A stretch of DNA of 64,000 bases from Rahnella laticis (GTDB lineage Bacteria; Pseudomonadota; Gammaproteobacteria; Enterobacterales; Enterobacteriaceae). The stretch lies in contig NZ_JADOBI010000001.1 of assembly GCF_015644585.1 (NCBI RefSeq), positions 62,001 to 126,000 on the forward strand. The letters run 5' to 3'. Positions 56,728-64,000 of the stretch are shown piece after piece. Each line of letters begins with the position of its first letter. Position 1 is the stretch's first letter. The position numbers and the translations under genes are program-made. The notes below the pieces were generated by a model that ran no database searches, was not told where the DNA came from, and worked only from the letters and a program-made list of their open reading frames with translations.

Positions 56728-56882
56728 TGTTCCTCTCTCAAAATAGCGTTAGTCGGAAGTGTTGCTGCCCTAAGGGTAAAGCATCGGTGACGGTATTGTA
56801 GAAAAATTGTGGCAAGAATTTGTGAAAGGACGTGCTACAAGGCGTGGTCAGGGTACTGGTTCAGGCCGCGAAATCGTCTGCC

Positions 56883-56923
56883 AAACCCCCTCCCGGCCTC
56901 CCCCTTCGCAGGGGGAGGAGTAA
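56883..56923. repeat. GC-rich REP-like repeat
   Basis: AAACCCCCTCCCGGCCTCCC followed by CCTTCGCAGGGGGAGGAG gives a hairpin with the same sequence as the unit at 54287-54325, in reverse orientation. It lies between ybiO and the truncated element D. Confidence 0.78.
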
Positions 56924-56975
56924 ACCGGATAATTTTTTTTATTCGAATTCAGTGAATTAACCGCATTAATCTTTC

Positions 56976-57244
56976 GAATTACATAGCCAGTGGCCGCTTT
57001 CAGAAAATTTGCTGAGTGAGTGTTTCGAGACGTGAGGCTCGAAGACCGAAACGAAGGTACCGCGGAGCGGCAAGTTTTCGCGGCAATAAGGAGAGTTTCT
57101 GAAACATAGCCAGCAAGCGAAGCGCTTGTTGAAAAAGCGGGGAGGAATCCAAAGGAGGGAAAGCACTTCCCTCCTTTGGTCGGTTTCGGCGCTGCGCGTT
57201 AAGAGATCACCGCTATTGAGAAACCGAAATATTCTCAGTCTGCG
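56976..57244. repeat. Long palindromic element, copy D (right half only)
   Basis: Starts at the GAATTACATAGCCAGTGGCC block and runs to the right-end terminal motif ACCGAAATATTCTCAGTCTG. It matches the right halves of A, B and C; the left half is missing and its place is taken by the REP-like repeat. It lies downstream of glnQ. Confidence 0.75.
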
Positions 57245-57276
57245 TTCGCAGTAAAAACCGCCGGCCTCCCTGCAAA

Positions 57277-57999
57277 TCAGGAAACGTGTTGCAGGAACTC
57301 CCGCAGACGCTCACTCGGTGGGTTATTCACCAGATCTGCCGGTTTACCGTCTTCCGCAATACGCCCTTTATCGATGAAGATTAACCGTGATGCCACTTTC
57401 TCGGCGAAGCCGACTTCGTGCGTCACGATAACCATCGTCATGCCTTCTTCGGCCAGCTGCTTCATGACGGTCAATACTTCATGACGCAGTTCCGGATCCA
57501 GCGCAGAGGTTGGCTCATCAAACAGCATCAGTTTAGGTTTCACCGCCAGCGCACGGGCAATCGCCACACGCTGTTGCTGTCCGCCGGAAAGTTCAGACGG
57601 GTAGTGGTTACCGCGCTCGGAAAGACCGACTTTTGCCAGCAATTCTTTCGCCAGTTTATTGGCTTCATCTTTCGACGCACCACGAACGCGGATCGGGCCG
57701 AAAGCCACGTTTTCCAGCGCTGTCATGTGCGGGAACAGATAGAACTGCTGGAAAACCATACCGGCTTCCTGGCGGATCAGACGTTCGTCGACTTTCGGGT
57801 CATTCACTTTCAGGCCATCGACAATCAGCTCGCCGGACGTGATTTCTTCCAGCTTGTTGATGCAACGCAGCAAAGTGGATTTACCGGAACCAGATGGCCC
57901 GATAATAACCACGACTTCACCCTGAGAAATGTTCAGATCGATGTCGTGGAGCACCTGGGTTTTACCAAAGTGTTTTGAGACGTTCTTGAATTCAATCAT
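57277..57999 (-). CDS. glnQ: Glutamine ABC transporter ATP-binding protein GlnQ
   Basis: ABC ATPase of 240 aa for high-affinity glutamine import. Walker [10 protein letters not shown] (34-42), Q-loop QQFYLFPHM, signature LSGGQQQR and Walker [14 protein letters not shown], with switch His in VTHEVGFA, all as in E. coli GlnQ. The start overlaps the glnP stop by four bases (ATGA). It is the last gene of glnHPQ; no strong terminator is visible before the repeat element downstream. Confidence 0.96.
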   Translation of the reverse strand: MIEFKNVSKHFGKTQVLHDIDLNISQGEVVVIIGPSGSGKSTLLRCINKLEEITSGELIVDGLKVNDPKVDERLIRQEAGMVFQQFYLFPHMTALENVAFGPIRVRGASKDEANKLAKELLAKVGLSERGNHYPSELSGGQQQRVAIARALAVKPKLMLFDEPTSALDPELRHEVLTVMKQLAEEGMTMVIVTHEVGFAEKVASRLIFIDKGRIAEDGKPADLVNNPPSERLREFLQHVS

Positions 58000-58655
58000 A
58001 TAATTTTCAGTTTGCGTTCTAAGCGGCGCAGAACAAAGCTCAGAGCCAGCGTGATGATCAGATAGATAACGGCAACCGCACTCCAGATTTCCATGGCGCG
58101 GAAGTTACCGGCGATGATTTCCTGGCCCTGACGGGTCAGCTCGGCGACACCGATGACGATAAACAGCGAGGTATCTTTGATACTCACAATCCACTGGTTG
58201 CCCAGCGGTGGCAGCATGCGGCGCAACGCCAGCGGCATGATGATGTAACGCAAGGTCGCACGACGCGACAGACCCAGCGCCAGGCCCGCTTCGCGGAAAC
58301 CATTATGGATAGACAACACGGCGCCACGCGTAATTTCAGCGATGTATGCACCTGAGTTGATCATGATTGTCACCACCGCCGCGCTGAACGGGTCGATACG
58401 CAGATCGGGAACCATCATCGGCAGTGCGAAATAAATGAACATTACTTGTACGACAATAGGCGTACCGCGAATGAGCTCGATAAATACCAGTGCGATGTTG
58501 CTGCTAAACCAGCCACCAAACGCGCGGGCAAAACCCGCAATCACACCAATAATCAGACCGCCAACCAGACCGAGGACCGAAATCCACAATGTCATCTTGG
58601 CGCCTTCGAGCAGGATAGGCAGAGCGGGCCAAATTACGCTCCAGTCAAACTGCAT
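57996..58655 (-). CDS. glnP: Glutamine ABC transporter permease GlnP
   Basis: Inner-membrane permease of 219 aa (HisMQ family) with about five helices. It begins [22 protein letters not shown] as E. coli GlnP does and contains the EAA loop [32 protein letters not shown]. It forms a homodimer with GlnQ. 110 bp separate it from glnH, including an intercistronic hairpin. Confidence 0.96.
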   Translation of the reverse strand: MQFDWSVIWPALPILLEGAKMTLWISVLGLVGGLIIGVIAGFARAFGGWFSSNIALVFIELIRGTPIVVQVMFIYFALPMMVPDLRIDPFSAAVVTIMINSGAYIAEITRGAVLSIHNGFREAGLALGLSRRATLRYIIMPLALRRMLPPLGNQWIVSIKDTSLFIVIGVAELTRQGQEIIAGNFRAMEIWSAVAVIYLIITLALSFVLRRLERKLKII

Positions 58656-58683
58656 GGATTATCTCCTGGTAAAACAACAAACT

Positions 58684-58714
58684 GCGCCTGTCCGGAGAAT
58701 TCCCCGTCAGGCGC
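58684..58714. other. Intercistronic hairpin between glnH and glnP
   Basis: GCGCCTG / CAGGCGC with a 17-nt loop lies in the 110-bp gap. Such hairpins often stabilise the upstream mRNA, giving more binding protein than permease. A weak T-rich tail on the minus strand could also cause partial termination. Confidence 0.55.
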
Positions 58715-58765
58715 TTCTTATCAAGTCAGATTTCTATATAGAGGAACGACTTAAATGAAAAAAAC

Positions 58766-59509
58766 TTACTTAGGTTCAGTATCGAACCATTTTTTGTAGA
58801 TTGCCGCGTAAGTACCATTCTCTTTGATGGTTTTCAGAGCCGCGTTGGCTTTCTCACGCAGGTCACTGCCTTGCGGGAAGGCGATACCGTATTGCTGACC
58901 AGCCAGTGAATCACCGACGGCCTTGAACTGGCCTTTACCGGCAGTTTTGATGAAGTACAGAATGTTCGGGGTGTCGTGCATTACAGCATCAGCACGGCCT
59001 GTCCCCAGTTCCATGTAAGCGCTGTCGATGTTCGGGAACTGACGCAGATCTTTGGTCTGCACGTTGGCTTTCATGTAGTCAACGGAGCTGGTGCCGCTTT
59101 TCACTGCAACCACTTTGCCTTTCAGATCATTAACGCTTTTGATGGCGTCGTTGTTGCTCTTAACCATCACCATCAGGCCGCTGTTGTAGTAGCCGTCAGA
59201 GAAGTCGATCGCTTTTTTACGCTCTGGCGTAATGGTGATACCGGCCAGTGCCAGATCGATGTTGTGAGTTTGCAGGGCAGGGATGATGCCGCCGAAATCC
59301 ATTGGTTTCAGTTCATAAGAGACTTTCATCTCTTTGGCGACCGCGTCCCACAGGTCGATATCGAAGCCGACATACTTGTCGCCTTGTTTGAATTCAAACG
59401 GTACAAACGCAGTGTCGGTAGCTACGATCAGTTTTTTGTCTGCGGCGTGTGAGCTAACGGCAAAGGCCAGGGTCAGCGCGGCCAGGGAAACTTTTAAGAG
59501 TGACTTCAT
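58766..59509 (-). CDS. glnH: Periplasmic glutamine-binding protein GlnH
   Basis: Binding protein of 247 aa (SBP family 3). The signal peptide [22 protein letters not shown] differs from E. coli by a single residue. The mature part begins [21 protein letters not shown] and contains the ligand-region blocks [10 protein letters not shown] and [11 protein letters not shown]. An ATG at 59530 in the same frame is ignored because the signal peptide starts at 59509. It is the first gene of glnHPQ, preceded by a sigma-54 promoter and NtrC sites. Confidence 0.96.
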   Translation of the reverse strand: MKSLLKVSLAALTLAFAVSSHAADKKLIVATDTAFVPFEFKQGDKYVGFDIDLWDAVAKEMKVSYELKPMDFGGIIPALQTHNIDLALAGITITPERKKAIDFSDGYYNSGLMVMVKSNNDAIKSVNDLKGKVVAVKSGTSSVDYMKANVQTKDLRQFPNIDSAYMELGTGRADAVMHDTPNILYFIKTAGKGQFKAVGDSLAGQQYGIAFPQGSDLREKANAALKTIKENGTYAAIYKKWFDTEPK

Positions 59510-59564
59510 CAGTGAATTTCCTTTGTACATATTATGGGAACGACCTTATGTTACGACGCTTAAC

Positions 59565-59580
59565 TGCAAAATTCATGCCA
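59565..59580 (-). promoter_or_regulatory. Sigma-54 promoter of glnHPQ
   Basis: On the minus strand TGGCAT-N5-TTGCA fits the -24/-12 consensus TGGCAC-N5-TTGCA with one change and keeps the essential GG and GC. It lies 56 bp upstream of the glnH ATG, matching the nitrogen-controlled glnHp2 promoter known in E. coli. Confidence 0.85.
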
Positions 59581-59652
59581 TTATTCATCTATTTTAAAAT
59601 TCAATGGCTTATCGTCTTGCTGAACCGTTCAAGCTGCAGATTAATCCGGAAT

Positions 59653-59669
59653 TGCACATTTGTGGTGCA
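59653..59669. promoter_or_regulatory. NtrC binding site 1 (glnH enhancer)
   Basis: TGCAC-ATTTG-TGGTGCA is a perfect match to the TGCAC-N5-TGGTGCA NtrC operator, about 75-90 bp upstream of the sigma-54 promoter, the normal enhancer distance. Confidence 0.9.
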
Positions 59670-59685
59670 TTGTTACATCTTGCAA

Positions 59686-59702
59686 TGTTCTCTCATGGTG
59701 CA
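59686..59702. promoter_or_regulatory. NtrC binding site 2, weaker
   Basis: TGTTC-TCTCA-TGGTGCA keeps one full half-site and 3 of 5 bases of the other. It is 33 bp (about three helical turns) from site 1, suitable for cooperative binding on the same face. Confidence 0.65.
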
Positions 59703-59910
59703 TCGCGTCATCATTAACCAGATGTTGTATTTTAAACAATCATTAATTAACAATCATGCCATCCAAATGATAACTCGCTCTAACTTTTTCAGAACGTGCG
59801 TAAAACCACTGCTCAATATTGAAGCAAATGTAAAGAGGGGAAGGGTGGGATCTGAGGAAAAACCGAGGTGGGTTGAACCATAATGGTGCAACCCGTCATA
59901 AGAAAAAAAT

Positions 59911-60177
59911 CTAGCGCAGCTGGCTGTCTTTACTTCCCCGGCGATTATATCCGGCATGATCCTGCTGCTTTTTATCCAGCTCAGCCTGGCAGGTGACGCA
60001 ATACTGAACGCCCTGAAGCGCTTTCCGGCGAGCTTCCGGGATCGGCTCTCCGCATTCCCGGCAAAAATGGGCACTTTCGCCATGTCCGAGCGACTGTCGT
60101 GCGCGGTCAACCGCGTCATTTACCGTTGAATCAATCTGGTCCTGAACGGCGCCATCTTGCGCCCATCCGCTTGCCAT
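59911..60177 (-). CDS. ybiI: DksA/TraR-type zinc finger protein YbiI
   Basis: 88 aa, the same length as E. coli YbiI. The C4 zinc finger uses Cys39, Cys42, Cys60 and Cys63 (CRECGEPIP ... CVTCQ), and the C-terminus GYNRRGSKDSQLR is conserved. It belongs to the short DksA-like family thought to touch RNA polymerase, though its role is unclear. GGAGGTCATC precedes the ATG at 60177. In E. coli it lies near dinG-ybiB; here it is between glnH and dps, so it has moved. Confidence 0.93.
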   Translation of the reverse strand: MASGWAQDGAVQDQIDSTVNDAVDRARQSLGHGESAHFCRECGEPIPEARRKALQGVQYCVTCQAELDKKQQDHAGYNRRGSKDSQLR

Positions 60178-60195
60178 GATGACCTCCGGAAAAGT

Positions 60196-60224
60196 AAAAC
60201 GGGCTGGCATTAAAGGCCAACCCG
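60196..60224 (-). terminator. dps terminator
   Basis: On the minus strand CGGGTTGGC-CTTTAAT-GCCAGCCCG (one G-T pair) is followed by TTTTACTTTT. It lies between dps and ybiI. Confidence 0.75.
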
Positions 60225-60279
60225 CTTCGCATTAATCACTCAGATGACCGCAGCCTGATCCTGCGGTGCCGGAATGTGA

Positions 60280-60783
60280 TTACTCGATATTAGATTCGAT
60301 AAACCACAGGAATTTATCCAGGTCGCGGGATGCAGCAGTGAAAATATCTGCGGTATCTTCGTCTTCCACTTCGCTGATGGCTTTGCGGGTATCGTTAGCC
60401 ACAACAGCATAACGTTCAGCCAGCGCTTTCAGGTGTTCCTGTACGGTGTGGATATTGGTCGGGTAGCTTTTCAGCGGGGTTTTATCGTTAACAACCTGCA
60501 CGGTACCCAGCGCAACGCCACCTAACTGAACGACACGTTCTGCGATGGTGTCCTGATGGTCGATAATCGCAGTGCGGAAGCCGTCGAGCATTTCATGAAC
60601 GGCAATAAAGTTTGCGCCACGCATGTTCCAGTGTGCCTGTTTGGTGATCAGCGACAGATCAATATATTCAGTCACCAGACGGTTAAGCACTTTGATGGTA
60701 TTGAGTTTGACGCTCTCATCTAAATCGTTGCGTGTGTAGATAAGTTCAGAAGATTTCGTTTTGACCAGTTTAGCGGTACTCAT
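60280..60783 (-). CDS. dps: DNA protection protein during starvation (Dps)
   Basis: Ferritin-like dodecamer of 167 aa, identical in length to E. coli Dps. It binds and compacts DNA and oxidises iron with peroxide. The ferroxidase residues His51, His63, Asp67, Asp78 and Glu82 are all present ([25 protein letters not shown] block). The N-terminal [10 protein letters not shown] supplies the lysines for DNA binding. Of several ATGs, 60783 is eight bases from AGGAG and gives the exact E. coli start. An OxyR-like site and a TATACT -10 element lie upstream. Confidence 0.97.
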   Translation of the reverse strand: MSTAKLVKTKSSELIYTRNDLDESVKLNTIKVLNRLVTEYIDLSLITKQAHWNMRGANFIAVHEMLDGFRTAIIDHQDTIAERVVQLGGVALGTVQVVNDKTPLKSYPTNIHTVQEHLKALAERYAVVANDTRKAISEVEDEDTADIFTAASRDLDKFLWFIESNIE

Positions 60784-60843
60784 ATTCATATCTCCTTGTT
60801 TCATTAAAATAAACGCTAAATAATGTATTTCGTAACTGCATTT

Positions 60844-60849
60844 AGTATA
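60844..60849 (-). promoter_or_regulatory. dps -10 element
   Basis: TATACT on the minus strand, preceded by TGC in an extended -10 context, 61 bp upstream of the dps start. No good -35 is visible, as expected for an activator-dependent or sigma-S promoter. Confidence 0.65.
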
Positions 60850-60871
60850 GCAATAAATCACAATTTTGCAG

Positions 60872-60908
60872 GACAGTCGTTCCTATCGTTCTGATAGCGT
60901 GTGTCTAA
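60872..60908 (-). promoter_or_regulatory. OxyR-like binding site upstream of dps
   Basis: On the minus strand TTAG-N7-CTAT-N7-ATAG-N7-TGTC follows the OxyR tetrad spacing (ATAG-N7-CTAT-N7-ATAG-N7-CTAT); three of the four quarter-sites fit and the last does not. It abuts the expected -35 position, where OxyR activates E. coli dps. Confidence 0.6.
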
Positions 60909-61151
60909 AAGGACTGTCTCGCCGACCTGTTAAACCTATCATACTGATTTCTCAGATGCATAGGATTCATCCGTAATTGTATTTTTTATCCAGGAATTAA
61001 TAAGTACTAATAGTGATAATTATTTTCATTTAAGTGTGATGAATATTTTTCAATGTAACTTCTGGTGTGAATATATATTCATAATGCTCATGGGTAATGG
61101 CGGGAAATAACAGTCAGACCGGGTAATTATTTATTTTGAATAGAATTAGCC
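60909..61151. other. AT-rich gap upstream of dps
   Basis: About 240 bp without a gene, strongly AT-rich, between the dps control region and the anti-sigma gene terminator. I see nothing specific in it. Confidence 0.5.
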
Positions 61152-61179
61152 AAAACGGCAGAAGAATATCTGCCGTTTT
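61152..61179. terminator. Terminator of the fasciclin/sigma/anti-sigma operon
   Basis: A perfect 11-bp stem AAAACGGCAGA / TCTGCCGTTTT with a 6-nt loop, 21 bp past the anti-sigma stop. On the minus strand the T-run is part of the stem end. Confidence 0.85.
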
Positions 61180-61199
61180 ATATAAATAACTTGAAAGGA

Positions 61200-61877
61200 T
61201 TACAGTGCCAGCGTTCCGCTGTAAAGCACTGCGCCGGTCGGTTGTCCGGTTGGAGAACCGCCGCGAGGTTCGAGGCTGATTGCCAGCGTATAACCCGGGT
61301 CCGGCATTTTTGCGGCCAGCGTTAACTGCGTTGGTTGCTGCGTGTTGAGCAAGCCGAGCGAACGCGGTTTGCCGCCCGGCGGAATAGCCCACAGTTCCAG
61401 ACTGCGGTCAGCCGCCAGATCCGGTGCGCTGAGCGGTGTCAGCAACAGGCTGCGCGTGCTCATATCGACGCTGACCACCCATTGCCCGTTTTGCTGCCCG
61501 GCGCTGCTGGCCAGAATGGCGACCGGCGTTGGTGCGGCGGGTTGTACCAGAAGGTGAGGGATCAGCAACAACGCGGCCAGCCCGGCGGCCAGCGCCCAGC
61601 CAATGTATCCGCGCATCGGTCTTTTCGCCGGAGCAGGGCGTTTTTCGGGTTGTAAGGCCAGATTGTGCTGAATGCGTTTCCAGACCGAAGCGGGTGGGAT
61701 CACCGGGATAATCTGATTATCGAGCTGGGTAAACGCCTCCTGCCAGCGGGCGACTTCAGCCGCTAACGTCGGGTCATCGCGCATTTTGCGCTCGAACTGA
61801 ATCCGCGCCGCGCCGCGCAAGGTGCCGAGTGCATATTCGGCTGCGAGGGCAGCCTGATAATGGCTTCTGCTTTTCAT
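61200..61877 (-). CDS. Anti-sigma-K factor, RskA-like
   Basis: Membrane anti-sigma factor of 225 aa. The cytoplasmic N-terminal part (1-85; AAEYALGTLRGAARIQFERKM is the usual anti-sigma segment, without a zinc motif) is followed by one membrane helix (about 91-112) and a periplasmic RskA domain rich in Ser, Thr and Pro with SLELWAIPPGGKPRSLG and the C-terminal LAISLEPRGGSPTGQPTG motif. It should hold the upstream ECF sigma factor inactive until a periplasmic signal, probably by regulated proteolysis. The start overlaps the sigma stop by four bases (ATGA). Confidence 0.9.
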   Translation of the reverse strand: MKSRSHYQAALAAEYALGTLRGAARIQFERKMRDDPTLAAEVARWQEAFTQLDNQIIPVIPPASVWKRIQHNLALQPEKRPAPAKRPMRGYIGWALAAGLAALLLIPHLLVQPAAPTPVAILASSAGQQNGQWVVSVDMSTRSLLLTPLSAPDLAADRSLELWAIPPGGKPRSLGLLNTQQPTQLTLAAKMPDPGYTLAISLEPRGGSPTGQPTGAVLYSGTLAL

Positions 61878-62455
61878 AGTCCGACGCAGCTCTTAAGGTG
61901 ATCCAGGGCGCGACGGATCCAGCTTTTTATCGTCCCCAGGGGTTGTTGTAAATGTGAGGAAACCTCGCCGTGAGACAGGCCCTGATAATAGGCAAGGATC
62001 AGGCTCTGTCGTTGTTCTGCGGGAAGGTGCGCCAGGCAAGCCGCCAGAATTTTGGCATCGCTGTCCTGTTGCAGCCGTTGCAAAGGCTCATCAACGTCGC
62101 TGGCGTCGCTGTTCATGACGTCGTCATCCAGCTCATCGAGCTGATTGTCGCTCCCGCGCATCCAGTCGATGGCGCGGTTGCGGACAATGTGTGTCAGCCA
62201 GGTCATCGGGGAACTGAGCGCCGGATTATACGAACCGGCGCGGTTCCACGCAGTGATGTAGCTGTCGTGCAAAACTTCTTCTGCCCAGGCGTGCCGGCGC
62301 AACATGCGTAATGCGACGGCAAACAACCGGGGGGACGTCAGACGGTATAACTGCTCAAATGCCTGTCGGTCGCCAACGGCCATGGCGCTCATCAGTTCAC
62401 GCTGTACTTCCAGCGCATTCTCTGGTGTTGGCTTAACTAAAAAATTGTCATGCAT
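61874..62455 (-). CDS. ECF RNA polymerase sigma factor, SigK-like
   Basis: Group IV sigma factor of 193 aa with region 2 (FEQLYRLTSPRLFAVALRML, then EEVLHDSYITAWNRAGSY, MTWLTHIVRNRAIDWMR) and region 4 (LPAEQRQSLILAYYQGLSHGEVSSHLQQPLGTIKSWIRRAL). The acidic linker QLDELDDDVMNSD joins them. Pairing with an RskA-type anti-sigma and the sequence style place it in the SigK/ECF19-like group. It probably drives its own operon through the CATCC...CGTAT promoter before the fasciclin gene. I do not assign the E. coli rpoE or fecI name; neither fits. Confidence 0.9.
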   Translation of the reverse strand: MHDNFLVKPTPENALEVQRELMSAMAVGDRQAFEQLYRLTSPRLFAVALRMLRRHAWAEEVLHDSYITAWNRAGSYNPALSSPMTWLTHIVRNRAIDWMRGSDNQLDELDDDVMNSDASDVDEPLQRLQQDSDAKILAACLAHLPAEQRQSLILAYYQGLSHGEVSSHLQQPLGTIKSWIRRALDHLKSCVGL

Positions 62456-62519
62456 TCGCCCGTCCTGACTTGCTGAGGTGCTGTTTCATAAAGAAATCAT
62501 GCCCTCAGTATAGTCGGTA

Positions 62520-63083
62520 TTATTTTGGCATCAGGACGGTATCAATGACGTCGATCACACCGTTCTTCTGCTGGACGTCATAAGTGCTGATATTGGCGAT
62601 ATTCCCTTTGCCATCTTTAAGCTGAATATTGTGCGGGCCGTTATTGAGGATCCACAGTGGCTGGCCGTTTACGGTTTTCAGTTCTGCGGTGCCGTTGCCT
62701 TTTTTCAGCAGTTTTTCGAGATCTTTCATTTCATATTTACCCGCAACCACGTGATACGTGAGGATGCTGGTCAGTGTGGCTTTGTTTTCCGGTTTCACCA
62801 GACTTTCAACGGTGCCAGCCGGTAATTTAGCGAAGGCGGCATTGGTTGGGGCAAACACGGTGAACGGGCCTTTACCCTGTAAAGTATCGACCAGACCTGC
62901 GGCTTTAACGGCAGCCACCAGCGTGGTGTGATCTTTAGAGTTCAGGGCATTTTCTACGATATTTTTAGACGGATACATTTCAGCGCCACCGACCATGGTG
63001 GTGTTTTGAGACATCATTGCAGCCATTGACGCAGTGCTCAGCAGAAGAGAAGCACAGATAGCAGTACGGAGTAATGTTTTCAT
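62520..63083 (-). CDS. Secreted fasciclin (FAS1) domain protein
   Basis: 187 aa: signal peptide MKTLLRTAICASLLLSTASMAA and one FAS1 domain with the H1 motif KGPFTVFAPTNAAFAKLP (about 78-95), YHVVAGKYEMKDL and the closing NGVIDVIDTVLMPK. Such proteins mediate adhesion or act as envelope stress outputs, and the precise role is unknown. It is the first gene of an operon with the ECF sigma factor (64-bp gap) and anti-sigma gene, and a candidate ECF promoter lies 51 bp upstream, so it is likely the main output of that system. Confidence 0.92.
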   Translation of the reverse strand: MKTLLRTAICASLLLSTASMAAMMSQNTTMVGGAEMYPSKNIVENALNSKDHTTLVAAVKAAGLVDTLQGKGPFTVFAPTNAAFAKLPAGTVESLVKPENKATLTSILTYHVVAGKYEMKDLEKLLKKGNGTAELKTVNGQPLWILNNGPHNIQLKDGKGNIANISTYDVQQKNGVIDVIDTVLMPK

Positions 63084-63133
63084 GATGGTGTCCTTCGTAG
63101 GTTAAGTAGGTAAGGTCTTGCCTCACATCTATA

Positions 63134-63162
63134 CATACGAATGACCCCCTGCTTTTGGATGC
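63134..63162 (-). promoter_or_regulatory. Candidate ECF sigma promoter of the fasciclin operon
   Basis: On the minus strand GCATCC, 17 bp, CGTATG. This resembles the CCATCC-N16/17-CCGAAT promoters described for mycobacterial SigK, whose anti-sigma partner RskA is also present here. The start point would fall near 63127, giving a leader of about 44 nt. By eye only. Confidence 0.55.
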
Positions 63163-63222
63163 AGGAATAGATGAAATAAAATGAAAAATCCGAAAGTATT
63201 TTTCAACATATTGATAGAAAAG

Positions 63223-63249
63223 AAAAAAACCACATCAGGATGACGTGGT
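63223..63249 (-). terminator. rhtA terminator
   Basis: On the minus strand ACCACGTCA-TCC-TGATGTGGT (one G-T pair) is followed by six or seven T. It lies 24 bp after the rhtA stop. Confidence 0.88.
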
Positions 63250-63272
63250 TTTTTTGAAAATTCAGCGCGGAT

Positions 63273-64000
63273 TTACTTTCCTGAAGGATTATTGCCCGGA
63301 ATATCGACCGTTTCTATTTTGGCTTTGCGTTGAAGCGTCAGCGTCGAACCGGCAGACGCCGCAATAATCGCGGCCAGCCCCAGCCACTGTGAGGCCGTCA
63401 GGAACTCACCCAGGAAAATTATCCCTGAAAGTGCTGCCATCGCCGGTTCCATGCTCATCAGCGTGCCAAACGTTTTGGCCGGGAGTTTGGTCAGCGCCAT
63501 CATTTCCAGCGAGTAAGGGATTGCAGAAGTGAGCAGGGCGATCAGCAGGCCTAACGGCAAAATCTCCCAGCTGAAAATAGAGGTATGCGCCTGCGCGACC
63601 CCGATCGGAAAGAAGATCAGTGCGGCAATTACAGAGCCTATCGCCGCCGTACCCGGCCCGTAGCTGCTGCCCGCTTTCTGACCGGCAAGAATATAAACGG
63701 CCCAGCAGGCACCGGCAATCAGCGCAAAACAGGCACCTTTCAGATCTACTCCCCCCGCGCTTTGCCCCAGTGGCAGCAGGAACAATAGCCCGGCAACGGC
63801 CAGCACGATCCAGATGAAATCGACCGGACGGCGCGAGGAAAACATCGCAACGGCCAGCGGACCGGTGAATTCGAGTGCAACAGCGATCCCTAACGGCACG
63901 GTACGCAGCGCCAGATAAAAGCTGTAGTTCATGCAACCGAGCGCCAGGCCGTACATCAGCAGCGCGCGGAAATTACCGCCGCGCATTTTAAGCCGCCACG
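63273..64000 (-). CDS. rhtA: Threonine/homoserine exporter RhtA, 5' end cut by window
   Basis: Inner-membrane DMT-family exporter; the visible part has 242 codons and continues past the window end (the frame upstream of the internal ATG at 63986 reads WRLK and stays open). It matches E. coli RhtA: TVPLGIAVALEFTGPLAVA, FSSRRPVDF, GAGACWAVYIL-like and PYSLEMMALTKLPAKTFGTLMSMEPA. About the last eight of ten membrane helices are present. It follows dps in E. coli as well; here the fasciclin/sigma operon is inserted between. A strong terminator follows. Confidence 0.93.
   Translation of the reverse strand, partial: WRLKMRGGNFRALLMYGLALGCMNYSFYLALRTVPLGIAVALEFTGPLAVAMFSSRRPVDFIWIVLAVAGLLFLLPLGQSAGGVDLKGACFALIAGACWAVYILAGQKAGSSYGPGTAAIGSVIAALIFFPIGVAQAHTSIFSWEILPLGLLIALLTSAIPYSLEMMALTKLPAKTFGTLMSMEPAMAALSGIIFLGEFLTASQWLGLAAIIAASAGSTLTLQRKAKIETVDIPGNNPSGK

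Noticed and set aside
30011-57244. CRISPR array as explanation for the dispersed repeats
   Set aside because: Repeats are hundreds of bases long, few and kilobases apart, with no regular spacers and no cas genes.

Overview
The window is chromosomal DNA of a Gram-negative enterobacterium. Almost every gene has a close Escherichia coli counterpart, but the gene order, the membrane-bound sugar dehydrogenase cluster and the absence of many E. coli accessory genes suggest a Yersiniaceae-type organism (Rahnella/Rouxiella/Ewingella-like). That placement is inference. I see no rRNA, tRNA, CRISPR array, prophage or insertion-sequence transposase.

Layout. 0.1-8.8 kb is a sugar and sugar-acid region: a FucA-type aldolase, an ACS-family MFS transporter, a GntR/IdnR-like LacI repressor, gluconate 5-dehydrogenase IdnO with a second SDR, and a three-gene periplasmic FAD/cytochrome c dehydrogenase of the gluconate 2-dehydrogenase type. 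9.5-41 kb follows the E. coli yej-yei-fru-nfo-lysP-cirA block: yejG, yejFEBA, pdeN, mepS, lpxT, yeiR, a tiny fimbrial-like gene, a UxuR-like regulator facing yeiQ, yeiP, yeiW, setB, fruBKA, nfo, yeiH, yeiE and lysP. A Fur-box-led siderophore ABC transporter then sits directly upstream of cirA. 41-44 kb is a junction with an e(P4)-type acid phosphatase and an OmpF-like porin. 44-64 kb corresponds to a different E. coli block: dinG, ybiB, rlmF, ybiO, glnQPH, ybiI, dps and rhtA. Inserted within it are yjdM, an M3 peptidase, a flavin reductase-like protein, a soluble PAS-PAS chemoreceptor, and a fasciclin / ECF sigma / anti-sigma operon.

Regulatory sites readable by eye: a CRP-like site before idnO, two Cra operators before fruB, a Fur box before the siderophore operon, a LexA-like box before dinG, a sigma-54 promoter with NtrC sites before glnHPQ, an OxyR-like site before dps, and a candidate ECF (SigK-like) promoter before the fasciclin gene. 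Many operons end in clear rho-independent terminators.

The most unusual structure is a family of roughly 650-740 bp non-coding elements at 30.0, 41.2 and 47.6 kb, with decayed copies at 54.3 and 57.0 kb. Each full copy is a giant imperfect palindrome. Two copies 17.5 kb apart share an identical 112-bp stretch. A second, GC-rich REP-like hairpin repeat is nested in or next to three of these loci.
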